This document shows positions 17,443 through 26,919 of a stretch of DNA of 59,767 bases, piece after piece. The position numbers were made by a program, and so were the translations under genes. Origin of the DNA: an uncultured Lachnospiraceae bacterium. GTDB taxonomy: Bacteria > Bacillota > Clostridia > Lachnospirales > Lachnospiraceae. The notes beneath the pieces were generated by a model. It was not told the origin of the DNA and ran no database searches. It was given only the letters and a program-made list of their open reading frames with translations. How positions within the stretch are numbered: position 1 is the first letter of the stretch; the number at the start of each line of letters is the position of its first letter. The DNA lies in NCBI GenBank assembly GCA_947564735.1, contig CANOEC010000024.1, positions 1 through 59,767 on the forward strand, given 5' to 3'.

Positions 17443-18234
17443 CTAAAACTGCCGCAACACCCGAAACGTCCTTTTCACCGTAATCAGAAAAGGATGCGGC
17501 ACCCCGTTTTTCTTAAGCGCCATATATCCTTCCTTGAACGATACCAGATAATTGCCAAGTCCAGCATTGCTTGTCCCGCCATAGAACATGGCAACGAGCA
17601 CTTCCGGCACGTATGCTAAACGATTCTTCCCATCTTTCAAAAAACGAACCATAAACTCATAGTCCGCGGCACAACGGTAACTGATATCGTATGTGCCATA
17701 CTGCTCGTAGACCTGCCTTTTTAGAAACAAGGTAGGGTGCCCCGGCATCCACCCGTCCGCCAGCCTTCCCTCGCCCATATGCCAGCTTCTCACAACACGT
17801 TCGCCATCCGTATATACCAAGTCGGAATGGGCGCCGATACATCCTGCCCCGCCCTGTTCTATCGCACGCACCAGCTTCGTGAGTGCATCCGGTGCACACA
17901 GTCTGTCATTACAGACTGCCACGATATCTCCGCTGCACATGAACCATGCCTTGTTCATGGCATCGTAAAGTCCTCTGTCCGGTTCGGATATCCAGCGGAC
18001 GCTGATTGCATGGTTATCCGCACCTGCAGCCTGCATGGGGATAACCTTCCCTCCGGCTGCATCCGGATACTGCGCTGCAAACTCGCGGATAAGTTCAACC
18101 GTCCCATCCGTAGATCCTCCATCCACGATAACCACCTCTATTGGCGTATAATCCTGTTCCTGAATGCTTTTTAAAGTGACCGCCAGATGCTCTTTTACAT
18201 TATATGTCGTTATGAGTAAAGATACTTTCTGCAT
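17443..18234 (-). CDS. Family 2 glycosyltransferase (WcaA-like)
   Basis: A 263-residue protein, nearly all one GT-A domain: VSLLITTYNVKEHL at the start, VDGGSTDGT for the nucleotide, EPDRGLYDAMNKAW and GDIVAVCNDR for the metal site region, and a late ADYEFMVRFL stretch. No membrane helix. It is the last gene of the long operon and overlaps the reductase gene upstream by 35 bases. The Met at 18234 is preferred since GAGG lies 6 bases before it; another lies at 18246. It may transfer the CDP-linked deoxysugar produced by the enzymes encoded just before it, judging only from position. Note that the usual third Asp of the metal motif reads CND here. Confidence 0.87.
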   Translation of the reverse strand: MQKVSLLITTYNVKEHLAVTLKSIQEQDYTPIEVVIVDGGSTDGTVELIREFAAQYPDAAGGKVIPMQAAGADNHAISVRWISEPDRGLYDAMNKAWFMCSGDIVAVCNDRLCAPDALTKLVRAIEQGGAGCIGAHSDLVYTDGERVVRSWHMGEGRLADGWMPGHPTLFLKRQVYEQYGTYDISYRCAADYEFMVRFLKDGKNRLAYVPEVLVAMFYGGTSNAGLGNYLVSFKEGYMALKKNGVPHPFLITVKRTFRVLRQF

Positions 18235-19192
18235 ATGCGTCCTCATTCTGCTTCAAAATAGAGCGTATACCGCTACAAAAATCCGTATGCTCAAGCCTGC
18301 CGATATGCTGTTCCAAGAGCGTGGTATCTGCGCACAAATACATTACCTGTTTTTCACCGTAAGGAAGCTGCCCAATCCCCAGCTTTTGTTCCAGTTCTTC
18401 ATTATCCTCCGGCATCTGCCCGTCCTGATACTCCTTTACCACCCGGTAAATATCTTTGATGTAGCTGCGAAGCTCCCGCGCCTTGCCGCTCCCCACACAA
18501 TAAACTTCCCCGTCTGTTCCCTTTGTTCCAAGCGCATAAAAAATTGCTGCTGCATCCTTGCTGTACAAATAATCCCACATCTGCTCTCCGGGCGTAAATG
18601 CAGTAGGTTCATCGTTCCAGATTTTATGCACCGCACTCATAACCATCGTTCCGGCGCCATCATAAGGACCATATACACTTAAGATTCTTGTCCAGATATG
18701 TTTCATCTTCTTCTGGCGACAAATAACGCGGCTCATCTGTCCTGCGCACAATTTCGCCATACCATATCCGTTCTCCGGATTCACCGGAGTATCCGGAGAA
18801 AGCTTTCCTTCTTTTCTACCATATTCTGCCTGCGAACCTGCCCCGATAAACGTATGGCATCCTAACCGCTGCGCCAATTCCACCGCATCCATCGTGAACA
18901 TGATATTATCCGTCTGCAGATGCATATCATTTCTTGCATCCCCCACAGTTCCGTTCCATGCAAAATGATAAAAAACATCATAGGCTTCTGCCGGGCTGTT
19001 CTCCACAAACAGCTTTCGATACTCGGATAAATCCGCCTCCATCACCTCAACATAGGGTGAAGCAGGGAGATACTTGATTCTTGCAGAACCTCTATGACAG
19101 ATTGTCAGCACCTGCGTCTTTTCCTCTATACATTTCGCAATCAGAGCCATGCCGATTGCGCCGGTCGGTCCGGAAATTACGATTCGTTTCAT
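18200..19192 (-). CDS. SDR-family NAD-dependent epimerase/reductase, possibly a CDP-sugar ketoreductase
   Basis: A 330-residue extended SDR protein: GPTGAIG (8-14) for the cofactor, GAGSQAEYG holding the catalytic Ser, and YGMAK for the Tyr/Lys pair, followed by RILSVYGPYDGAGT. It lies directly after RfbF, RfbH and RfbG genes. In known clusters for 3,6-dideoxyhexoses and yersiniose this position is held by a 4-ketoreductase or a side-chain reductase (CDP-abequose or paratose synthase, YerF). A role in reducing the CDP-sugar ketone is therefore likely but inferred from context. The ribosome site is weak. Its C-terminus overlaps the following glycosyltransferase gene. Confidence 0.82.
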   Translation of the reverse strand: MKRIVISGPTGAIGMALIAKCIEEKTQVLTICHRGSARIKYLPASPYVEVMEADLSEYRKLFVENSPAEAYDVFYHFAWNGTVGDARNDMHLQTDNIMFTMDAVELAQRLGCHTFIGAGSQAEYGRKEGKLSPDTPVNPENGYGMAKLCAGQMSRVICRQKKMKHIWTRILSVYGPYDGAGTMVMSAVHKIWNDEPTAFTPGEQMWDYLYSKDAAAIFYALGTKGTDGEVYCVGSGKARELRSYIKDIYRVVKEYQDGQMPEDNEELEQKLGIGQLPYGEKQVMYLCADTTLLEQHIGRLEHTDFCSGIRSILKQNEDAYAESIFTHNDI

Positions 19193-19279
19193 CTTTATAT
19201 CTTCGTCTTTCTTACTTCATCATATTTTAAAAGCCACTCGTCCAGCCAGACGCACTATCCTAAAAATTCATGCACCACT

Positions 19280-20377
19280 TCAGGCACCCAGAAACTCCCG
19301 TATCTGTTTCTCCATAACCTCCTGTACGGATTCCCCGTCGCGATACGCCACAGTCCACTCGATAATCATTTCCATCGCCTTCCCCACATTCCAGACTGGT
19401 TTCCATCCATACATTTTCTTCAATTTTGCGCAGTCTAATTTCAAGAAATTCGCCTCATGCGGACCACCGTCATACGCTTCTTTCCATGTAACCTGCTCTC
19501 CCGTTGCCTGATTCCACTTTTCACAAAACAGCGTCACAAGCTCTCCTGTCGTGTAACAGTCCGTCTCATCCGGTCCCACATTATAGCTGCCCTCATAATC
19601 ACGGTTGCCATACTGACTCGCCGCAATCATCAGATAAACTGCTATCGGCTCTAACACATGCTGGTAAGGACGCGTGGAGTACGGGTTCCTTACGATAATC
19701 TCTCTTCCTTCCAGCGCTGCCCTGATGCAGTCCGGAATAATTCTGTCAGCCGCAAAATCTCCGCCGCCGATGACATTTCCCGCCCGCGCAGTCGAAATAG
19801 CCGTCGGATACGCTTGGTCTTCGTCTCGGCACGCCAGTCCTCCGAAAAAGGAATTTCTGTAACTGCCTGTCACAAGCTCCGAACATGATTTAGAATTTGA
19901 GTACGGGTCATAACCGTTTAATTCTTCATTCTCACGATATCCCCACTCCCATTCTTTATTAAGATATACCTTATCCGTCGTCACATTGACAAAGGAACGC
20001 ACACTGGAATGCGTGCGGACACACTCCAGCACATTGACCGTCCCCATCACGTTAACTTCATAAGTATAAACCGGATTGCGATATGATTCACGTACAATCG
20101 GCTGTGCCGCCATATGAATCACAATCTCCGGACAGACTTCATCAAACACCTTCTGCAGATGCGCCAAATCTCTGACGTCGCCTATGACTGAGTGGATTTT
20201 CGCATCTATCCCGCTCAGTTCATAGATGCTTGGTCTGGTAGGCGCTTCTAACGCGTATCCTGTCACCTGCGCACCTGCCCTTACCAGCATGGCACACAGC
20301 CAAGTTCCCTTAAAACCCGTGTGACCGGTCACCAGAACCTTCTTCCCCTGATAAAATTCTAAACCGAAATCAAACAT
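19280..20377 (-). CDS. rfbG: CDP-glucose 4,6-dehydratase
   Basis: A 365-residue SDR enzyme of the normal RfbG length. GHTGFKGTWL (18-27) binds NAD and is highly typical of this family, then VIHMAAQPIVRESYRNP, NVTTDKVYLNKEW and the catalytic YDPYSNSKS stretch (Tyr/Lys). SARAGNVIGGGDFA is another family mark. It converts CDP-glucose to CDP-4-keto-6-deoxyglucose. GGAGG lies 4 bases before the ATG. RfbH lies 8 bases upstream and the reductase about 87 bases downstream, so the three act in order on the same intermediate. Confidence 0.95.
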   Translation of the reverse strand: MFDFGLEFYQGKKVLVTGHTGFKGTWLCAMLVRAGAQVTGYALEAPTRPSIYELSGIDAKIHSVIGDVRDLAHLQKVFDEVCPEIVIHMAAQPIVRESYRNPVYTYEVNVMGTVNVLECVRTHSSVRSFVNVTTDKVYLNKEWEWGYRENEELNGYDPYSNSKSCSELVTGSYRNSFFGGLACRDEDQAYPTAISTARAGNVIGGGDFAADRIIPDCIRAALEGREIIVRNPYSTRPYQHVLEPIAVYLMIAASQYGNRDYEGSYNVGPDETDCYTTGELVTLFCEKWNQATGEQVTWKEAYDGGPHEANFLKLDCAKLKKMYGWKPVWNVGKAMEMIIEWTVAYRDGESVQEVMEKQIREFLGA

Positions 20378-20385
20378 GCTGCCTC

Positions 20386-21741
20386 CTACTGCCTTAATGC
20401 TGCAATCAGCGTCTTCGACATATAGTCAATCATCTCATCTGTCATCCCCGGATAGACACCAATCCAGAATGTATCTTTCATAATACGGTCTGTATTGGTA
20501 AGCTCACCTACGACACGGTATCCTTCCCCGGAAGCGCGCAGTTCGTCAAAACATGGATGTTTCGTCAGATTGCCAGCAAAAAGCATTCTCGTCTGAATGC
20601 CGTGTCCTTCCAGATACTGTACAATCTGATTGCGATCCACGCCATCTTTACAGGTAATCAGGAAACCAAACCAGCTCGGTTTGGCATTCTCACATGCTTC
20701 CGGCAAAATCAACTTGTCCGTTATATGTTCATTTTCATCTACTGCCAGCAGATTTGCTTTCATGCGGTCAAAATTGTGTCTTCTCCGCTCCACAAAAGAA
20801 GGGAACTTCTCAAGCTGCGCGCAGCCGATTGCCGCCTGCATATCCGTCGCCTTTAAGTTGTATCCAAAATGTGAATATACATATTTATGGTCGTATCCAA
20901 GCGGTAATTCACCGTACTGTCTGTCAAAGCGGTGTCCGCATAGATTATCATGCCCGGACGGACACACACAGTCCCTTCCCCAGTCACGGAAAGAACGAAT
21001 ACATTTGTTGAGTAACGGGTTATCGGTATAGACTGCCCCGCCTTCACCCATCGTCATATGATGTGGCGGATAAAAGCTGGATGTCCCGATATCACCGACA
21101 GTTCCCGTCAGCCTCCTCCTGCCGTCAATGGTATACTCCGAACCGAGCGCATCACAGTTGTCCTCTATCAGCCAGAGATGATGCTTCTTACAAAATCCGC
21201 TGACCGCCTGCAAATCAAAAGGATTGCCCAGCGTATGCGCAATCATGACCGCCTTCGTCCTATCTGACAATGCCTGCTCCAGCATATGCACATCAATATT
21301 GTACTGTGGGATTGTCACATCCACAAATACCGGCACGGCGCCATACTGAATGATGGGAGCAACCGTGGTCGGGAACCCTGCCGCCACCGTAATGACCTCG
21401 TCGCCTCTCTTTACACTGCGCTCCCCCAGCAGGGGCGATGTCAGCGCCATAAAAGCGAGTAGATTCGCGGAAGAACCGGAATTGACAAGGGCGCAGTATT
21501 GCACGCCCAGATAGTCGGCAAGCTGCTTTTCAAACTGGTCGGTATACCTTCCGGACGTCAGCCAGAACTCGAGTGCACTGTCCACCAGATTGACCATCTC
21601 TGCACTGTCGTACACTCTGGACGCATACGGAATACGCTGCCCTTCCTCAAAGGGGCGCTTCACATTATGATACGTCTCACAATAATCTCTGACCAAATCT
21701 AAGATTTCCTGTTTTGCCTGTTGCTCGGTTTTCTGACTCAT
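20386..21741 (-). CDS. rfbH: CDP-6-deoxy-4-hexulose 3-dehydrase (E1)
   Basis: A 451-residue protein of the aminotransferase fold with the two features that set E1 apart. The usual PLP lysine is replaced by His in SFYPPHHMTMGEGG (His227-228). Cys196, Cys258, Cys260 and Cys268 (C-x61-C-x-C-x7-C) would bind the unusual [2Fe-2S] cluster. With PMP it removes the 3-hydroxyl of CDP-4-keto-6-deoxyglucose to reach 3,6-dideoxy sugars. The ATG at 21741 has GGAGG close by and overlaps the RfbF stop by 4 bases; a longer frame opens at 21783. No E3 flavin reductase gene (DdhD/AscD) is seen in the window, so electrons must come from another protein. Confidence 0.94.
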   Translation of the reverse strand: MSQKTEQQAKQEILDLVRDYCETYHNVKRPFEEGQRIPYASRVYDSAEMVNLVDSALEFWLTSGRYTDQFEKQLADYLGVQYCALVNSGSSANLLAFMALTSPLLGERSVKRGDEVITVAAGFPTTVAPIIQYGAVPVFVDVTIPQYNIDVHMLEQALSDRTKAVMIAHTLGNPFDLQAVSGFCKKHHLWLIEDNCDALGSEYTIDGRRRLTGTVGDIGTSSFYPPHHMTMGEGGAVYTDNPLLNKCIRSFRDWGRDCVCPSGHDNLCGHRFDRQYGELPLGYDHKYVYSHFGYNLKATDMQAAIGCAQLEKFPSFVERRRHNFDRMKANLLAVDENEHITDKLILPEACENAKPSWFGFLITCKDGVDRNQIVQYLEGHGIQTRMLFAGNLTKHPCFDELRASGEGYRVVGELTNTDRIMKDTFWIGVYPGMTDEMIDYMSKTLIAALRQ

Positions 21742-22529
21742 ATTTCCTCCCATACTTTCCAAGGCGCCTGTCCACTGCTCCACAAGCCTTCCAGATACGC
21801 CCTGTCATGCACCGTATCCATCGGCGACCAGAAGCCCATATGTTTATATGCCGCCATCTGATTGTCTGCTGCAAGTTTCTCGAATGGCGCCGCCTCCAGC
21901 ATCTGCGACCCGTCTCCTAAATAATCAAATATCTCACGGTTGAGCACCATAAACCCGGCATTTACCCACGACTGGTCTTTTCTTGCCTTCTCCTTAAAAC
22001 TCTCAATTATCCCGTTGCCGTCAATCTTAATGGCGCCAAACCGTCCTGCAGGCTGGGTCGTTGTAATCGTTGCAATTCTGCCATGTTCTCTATGAAATGC
22101 AAGCAATGCCGGAATATCCACATCCGCTACCCCGTCACCGTATGTCAGCATAAATGTTTCATCCTCACCGATGTAGTCCCGGATTCTCAATATTCGTCCG
22201 GCAGTCAATGTTTCAAGCCCAGTATTTGCAAGCGTAATCCGCCACGGCTCCGCGGCAGAATTGTGGTACTCTTTCAGCTTATCCTTCAAGTAAAAAGTGG
22301 CATCCGACTGATACATGTAATAATGGACAAAATAATCTTTAATCATATGCCCCTTGTACCCACAGCATATGATAAAATCATGATATCCAAATGCTGAGTA
22401 TATCTTCATGATATGCCATAAAATCGGCTTATCGCCTATCTCGACCATCGGCTTCGGCTTCAACACCGATTCTTCACTGATTCGGCTTCCCTTGCCACCC
22501 GCTAAAATCACTACCTTCATCTCATTCAC
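21738..22529 (-). CDS. rfbF: Glucose-1-phosphate cytidylyltransferase
   Basis: A 263-residue nucleotidyltransferase with the RfbF signature AGGKGSRISEES and then KPKPMVEIGDKPILWHIM. YGDGVADVD holds the metal Asp, and the NTTEQ-type loop appears as TTQPAGRFGAI. It makes CDP-glucose from CTP and glucose-1-phosphate, opening the CDP-sugar route. The start is either GTG at 22529 (AAGG six bases upstream) or the ATG three codons inside (22520), where family members normally begin. It lies 2 bases after a divergent paralogue and overlaps RfbH by 4 bases. Confidence 0.92.
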   Translation of the reverse strand: MNEMKVVILAGGKGSRISEESVLKPKPMVEIGDKPILWHIMKIYSAFGYHDFIICCGYKGHMIKDYFVHYYMYQSDATFYLKDKLKEYHNSAAEPWRITLANTGLETLTAGRILRIRDYIGEDETFMLTYGDGVADVDIPALLAFHREHGRIATITTTQPAGRFGAIKIDGNGIIESFKEKARKDQSWVNAGFMVLNREIFDYLGDGSQMLEAAPFEKLAADNQMAAYKHMGFWSPMDTVHDRAYLEGLWSSGQAPWKVWEEI

Positions 22530-22531
22530 GA

Positions 22532-23314
22532 TTATCCTTCTTCGCTATCCTTCTTCACCCACGGCGCAATGCCGGCGTTCCAAAGATTTTCCATATTTAC
22601 CCTGTCACGATAGGTTTCCACCGGCGTCCAGAAGCCTTTGTGCTTATAGGTCACTAACTGCCCCTTTCCGGACAGATTATCCGTCAGTAGTTTTTCCAGC
22701 TCGTAATCGCCCTGCAGACTGTCAAAAACTTTCTCATCCAAGACATACAGCCATGCGTTCGTCCACGCCTCATTCACCGGCCCATTTCTTTGTATCTTCT
22801 GAATCAGACCCTCTTCGTCAATATCCAGCGCTTCGTTTCGTCCCGTCGGTCTGGCAACCGCCATGGTTGCGATTTTACCACGTTCTCTATGAAACTCTAT
22901 CATTTGTTTTACATCGATATCAAACAGACAGTCACCCGAAGCAACGATAAACGTATCTTCGCTAATATGCTCCTTTATCCGCGCGACACGCTGCCCCGTG
23001 GAAGAATACAGTCCTGTGTCCACAACCGTAACCTTCCAGTCCTCGGTACGGTTCTTGTGAATCTCCACCGTATTTGTCCTAAGATCCACCGTAATATCCG
23101 ATTGATAGATATAAAAATCCATGAAATACTCTTTGATCATATCTACCTTATATCCGCCGCAAATGATAAACTCATTCAGTCCATATGCAGAAAAGCTCTT
23201 CATAATATGCCAGAGCATCGGCTTTCCGCCAATCTCCGCCATCGGTTTCGGAATCCCTTCCTGTTCATTGCTGATTGTACTTCTCTGTCCGCCTGCTAAA
23301 ATTACTACCTGCAT
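22532..23314 (-). CDS. RfbF-like nucleotidyltransferase with altered signature loop
   Basis: A 260-residue paralogue of RfbF: KPMAEIGGKPMLWHIM, YQSDITVDL and the late YKHKGFWTPVETYRDR are shared. The glycine-rich triphosphate loop reads AGGQRSTISN instead of AGGKGSRIS, so the third Gly and the Arg are replaced, and the metal site reads SGDCLFDID. It may have another sugar-phosphate or nucleotide as substrate, or be a partner subunit. It lies 2 bases before RfbF, so a tandem duplication followed by divergence is likely. The same loop form may mark a whole subfamily; I cannot check this here. Confidence 0.8.
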   Translation of the reverse strand: MQVVILAGGQRSTISNEQEGIPKPMAEIGGKPMLWHIMKSFSAYGLNEFIICGGYKVDMIKEYFMDFYIYQSDITVDLRTNTVEIHKNRTEDWKVTVVDTGLYSSTGQRVARIKEHISEDTFIVASGDCLFDIDVKQMIEFHRERGKIATMAVARPTGRNEALDIDEEGLIQKIQRNGPVNEAWTNAWLYVLDEKVFDSLQGDYELEKLLTDNLSGKGQLVTYKHKGFWTPVETYRDRVNMENLWNAGIAPWVKKDSEEG

Positions 23315-23401
23315 GTTGTATCTCCCTTACGAAAACCTTTCCCATAATGCACTCGATTATGATTCAGTATACCATAATAAATATTAAAAAGCATTAGGAT
23401 T

Positions 23402-24895
23402 CTATTTTTGCCATAACCATTCTACATATTCCGTAATCTTATTGTTGTTCTTTGTCTTCCTTTTTCTTTCCATATAACTAATCTGGCTTTCTATCATATC
23501 CCGAACATCTTTCTTTTGATCTTTGTTTATTTGCCTAATTGTTTCTTTTAAATATTTCAACTTATTTGTATCAGATTTCATGTCATCTTCATCATCCCGT
23601 AACCCAAATAATCTATAACCCATTATCCAGATAGGCAATAATCGTACTAATGTACTACTCTCTTTCTCCATACCATTCACGCATTTTTTTAATTCATCAT
23701 TTATACAATTCAGCGAACTTTTTTTATCAATCGCAATATCTACAAATGCAATCCAACTATTCATAACCCGAATATAATTTGTATACTTCCGTTCCCACGG
23801 CATCCACGTTTCTTCTACAATAAATCGGTCTTTTCCTTTCTTATCATATAATTTATAGCCAGCATTATATCCATATGTCTTAATCAGCAATTCCTCTACG
23901 TATTTGGAAGGTATATACGCTATAGCAACATCTGCAATAAAAAACATAATTTGAGCAATTCCTTCTTTATTTATTTGAACCATCAAATAGCTACTATAAT
24001 AAATACCAATCCATGCAAACAAAAAAAGAAGAATAAAAAACAAATACCTTTCCCTTGCCTTTACTAAAGCTTTCTTCTGATTCTCACCATTATCAATCCG
24101 TGACAAATAGACAATTTTGCACATCTTGCCAACTTTTATTTTTTTACTATACTTTTGATACATCTTTTGTAAATACATAAAATTCATTCTAATTGCATTA
24201 TCATCATGCCAATTTTCCTTCATATGTGTTGCATCCACATTCGGTATCATATAATACTGATATAATTGTCTCAACAACTTTAGTTCCTTTCCCTCCGAGG
24301 AAAACATAATCTGTTCTATAATCCAAAAAGCAATAATCATACATAAAATATTAAATATAAAAATTTCTTGTAAAAGTATAAATCTAATGACATCAAATGC
24401 AGAAGAAAATATTCCGCCCAATAGAGAAACAACTAACAAACTAACTAATACACAACTAATAAACAATGCTTTCATCCAAAAATAAAAATTATATTTTTCC
24501 AAAACATCTGATAGAGAAAATACTAAATAATAATTCCTTTCTCTCAATATCAGCACAAATGCCATTGCAAAAATCATAGCTGTAAATGTCATACTAATAA
24601 TACACAATGTATCGACATGCCCAACCATATTTGTAATCAATTCTACATGCGCACTATATACAAATAATAGGCAAATAAAAAGCAGCGGTGCAATTACAAC
24701 TATAATTGAAATTACTATACTTTTATCGCGTTTATAAGAAATTCTTTTATATTCATAATTGTTATTTTTTATATCCGATATTTGATACCCACGAGATTTA
24801 AAAATAATCAATCCAATCGCAAAAAGAAACAGGGGCAATAACGGATACACAAATCCTAAAACAGTAAAACTCCAATCAAAAACAGAATCATACAT
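23402..24895 (-). CDS. AT-rich polytopic membrane protein of unknown function
   Basis: About 498 residues. Roughly seven hydrophobic segments are visible, at about 10-32, 55-80, 92-118, 143-165, 170-192, 285-305 and 315-333. A charged loop separates the fifth and sixth, and a long soluble tail rich in Lys, Asp and Glu ends the protein. No known motif was recognised. Its codons are visibly more AT-rich than the genes on both sides, which suggests separate acquisition. AGGAG lies 8 bases before the ATG at 24895 (another at 24901 is too near the site). It interrupts the CDP-sugar genes, but has no obvious enzyme feature; transport, sensing or a conflict function are all open. Confidence 0.7.
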   Translation of the reverse strand: MYDSVFDWSFTVLGFVYPLLPLFLFAIGLIIFKSRGYQISDIKNNNYEYKRISYKRDKSIVISIIVVIAPLLFICLLFVYSAHVELITNMVGHVDTLCIISMTFTAMIFAMAFVLILRERNYYLVFSLSDVLEKYNFYFWMKALFISCVLVSLLVVSLLGGIFSSAFDVIRFILLQEIFIFNILCMIIAFWIIEQIMFSSEGKELKLLRQLYQYYMIPNVDATHMKENWHDDNAIRMNFMYLQKMYQKYSKKIKVGKMCKIVYLSRIDNGENQKKALVKARERYLFFILLFLFAWIGIYYSSYLMVQINKEGIAQIMFFIADVAIAYIPSKYVEELLIKTYGYNAGYKLYDKKGKDRFIVEETWMPWERKYTNYIRVMNSWIAFVDIAIDKKSSLNCINDELKKCVNGMEKESSTLVRLLPIWIMGYRLFGLRDDEDDMKSDTNKLKYLKETIRQINKDQKKDVRDMIESQISYMERKRKTKNNNKITEYVEWLWQK

Positions 24896-24950
24896 CTCCA
24901 TATCTCCTCATATGTCCTTTCCCTATGCCGTTACTATGACATGTCTATAA

Positions 24951-24986
24951 AATAAGCAGAACCCCTACTCCTAAGCTCTGCCTATT
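24951..24986 (-). terminator. Weak hairpin after the thiamine-diphosphate enzyme gene
   Basis: An imperfect stem pairs aataagcagaa with ctctgcctatt across a 14-base loop, followed on the minus strand by ttattttata. It may reduce read-through from the thiamine-diphosphate enzyme gene into the AT-rich membrane protein gene. Confidence 0.35.
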
Positions 24987-25006
24987 ATAATCTGTTATTT
25001 TATATT

Positions 25007-26830
25007 CTACCTCAACTTATTCCTCTCGTACTCTTCTCTCGGCAAAAACGGGTACATGTCATCAATTTCCGGTGACACGATTCTTCCATCCGACAGTATT
25101 TTGGACGATAACTTGGGTTCAAAATTCTGCTCCGGGTCAACCACTACCTCACATATGACCGGACCATCCATACCTAATACCTCCCGCGTTTTCGCGGAAA
25201 TATCTTCCAGCACATCTATTTTTACATAAGGGATATCATATGCATACGCAATTCGGTCCATGTCTGGAAAGCTCAACCCATTCCCATCACAAACGCCCAC
25301 TAAAGGCGGTTCAAAAAGATTCGTCTGCGTTTGTCTGATGGAATGATATCCGTTATTATTTAATATGAATATCTTGAGATTCAACTTATTATATACTACC
25401 GTCTGCAATTCCTGAATATTCATCTGAAAACTGCCATCGCCGTCTATACAGATAACTCTTCGTCCTTGCTCCGCCACGGCGCAGCCAACTGCCGCTGGAA
25501 ATCCGTATCCCATCGCCGCACAGCCGGAATTGGTAAACAGACGCTGTGATTTCTTCACCTGCATCGCTTGAAAAGTAACAACACAGGCGCTGCCGTTACC
25601 GCATATGACTTTATCTCCTTCTGCAAGATTTGCAGAAAACTCATGAATAAATATATACGGATTAATCGGGCTTTTCTTCTCGTAATAAGAGGACAACACC
25701 GCGGGATATTTCTCATTAATCTCCTTACACCATTGCAGCCATTTTGCATGTTCTCCTGCATCCAGCTTTCTGACATTAATGTCACACATCACATCAGCGA
25801 CATCCGCATGTATCTTCATATCGACACCGACTGTCGGTTTATTCAATTCCGCCTCATCTATATCCACTACAATCTTATATGCGTTCTTCGCAAACTCTTT
25901 ATAATTGTAACTAATCTGCCGGATGTTCAGCCGACACCCCAGTACCAACAACACATCGCTGTTCTGAACGACAAAATTGCCACCTCTTGTACCTACACTC
26001 CCCGGTCTTCCGCAATAAAGCGGATGTTCATCCCATAACAGATCATGCGCATTCCACGCAGTCACTACCGGAATCTGCAGACAATCAACACATTTCAAAA
26101 ACTCCTCATAGGCTCCTGACAGTCTTACTCCTGTTCCTGCCAGAATCACCGGTCTTTTTGCTTTTTTTATCTTCTCGACTATCTGCTCCGTCAGCCGTCT
26201 GTCATACGCCGGATTCTCACATACATCTATCATTTCACTGCCATGCATCGTTTCCGCAGTCTCTTCCGCCGCTAAAAACCCCCGCAATTCCCTCGTTTCT
26301 ACAACTGATGCCTGCACATCCACCGGAACATCCAGCCATACGGGACCTTTCCTGCCATGATTACACAGATACCACGCCTTCTCCAGATGATATCTGATTT
26401 CTGTCGGTTCTGTGATCATATGGGCATACTTTGTCATGCCTCGCACACAATCCACAATCTGGAATTCCTGATCGCCAAGCTGTCTAAGCGGTACAGACGT
26501 AGACCACGTAGTAGTTTCCCTTTTCACCTGTCCCGAAATGACAAACATCGGAATCGAATCCTGCCATCCGCCCAATACTCCGGTAATGGCGTTCGTACCG
26601 CCGGGACCGGATGTTACACATACTGCCGCCACCTTCCCTGTCAGTCTGGCATACCCTTCTGCTGCAATTGCACATGCCTGTTCATGATGATTATAAGTAC
26701 AGTGTAATCGTTCATGATGCCCGATTGCATCATTCAAATGCATCGCCCCACCGCCTGTAACGGTAAATACATCCGTCACGCCGTGTTCAGACAAAAATTG
26801 TGCTATATAATTTGATACTTTAATTTTCAT
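25007..26830 (-). CDS. Thiamine-diphosphate carboligase, acetolactate synthase-like
   Basis: A 607-residue protein with the three domains of the acetolactate synthase family. Glu50 in NHHEQACAIAAEGYAR is the cofactor-activating Glu. The central domain contains RPVILAGTGVRLSGA. The C-terminal domain has the diphosphate motif GDGSF (from about 464) ending in NNNGYHS about 27 residues later. The ATG at 26830 fits the family start; the frame opens 21 codons earlier. Beside RfbF/G/H genes it resembles YerE, which adds a two-carbon unit from pyruvate to CDP-3,6-dideoxy-4-ketoglucose. A role in branched-chain amino acid synthesis is unlikely in this operon. The donor keto acid is not known. Confidence 0.85.
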   Translation of the reverse strand: MKIKVSNYIAQFLSEHGVTDVFTVTGGGAMHLNDAIGHHERLHCTYNHHEQACAIAAEGYARLTGKVAAVCVTSGPGGTNAITGVLGGWQDSIPMFVISGQVKRETTTWSTSVPLRQLGDQEFQIVDCVRGMTKYAHMITEPTEIRYHLEKAWYLCNHGRKGPVWLDVPVDVQASVVETRELRGFLAAEETAETMHGSEMIDVCENPAYDRRLTEQIVEKIKKAKRPVILAGTGVRLSGAYEEFLKCVDCLQIPVVTAWNAHDLLWDEHPLYCGRPGSVGTRGGNFVVQNSDVLLVLGCRLNIRQISYNYKEFAKNAYKIVVDIDEAELNKPTVGVDMKIHADVADVMCDINVRKLDAGEHAKWLQWCKEINEKYPAVLSSYYEKKSPINPYIFIHEFSANLAEGDKVICGNGSACVVTFQAMQVKKSQRLFTNSGCAAMGYGFPAAVGCAVAEQGRRVICIDGDGSFQMNIQELQTVVYNKLNLKIFILNNNGYHSIRQTQTNLFEPPLVGVCDGNGLSFPDMDRIAYAYDIPYVKIDVLEDISAKTREVLGMDGPVICEVVVDPEQNFEPKLSSKILSDGRIVSPEIDDMYPFLPREEYERNKLR

Positions 26831-26919
26831 CTCTGTACCCGTACCTTTCCTGTAATCTGGCTTGCAAATAACAGCCCGGACATTTATATCCATGTACTTT
26901 ACCTATGGCTTCTGGTTTT

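Noticed and set aside
25007-26830. Acetolactate synthase for branched-chain amino acids
   Set aside because: No ilv neighbours; the gene is within a CDP-sugar operon, so a sugar carboligase is the better reading.
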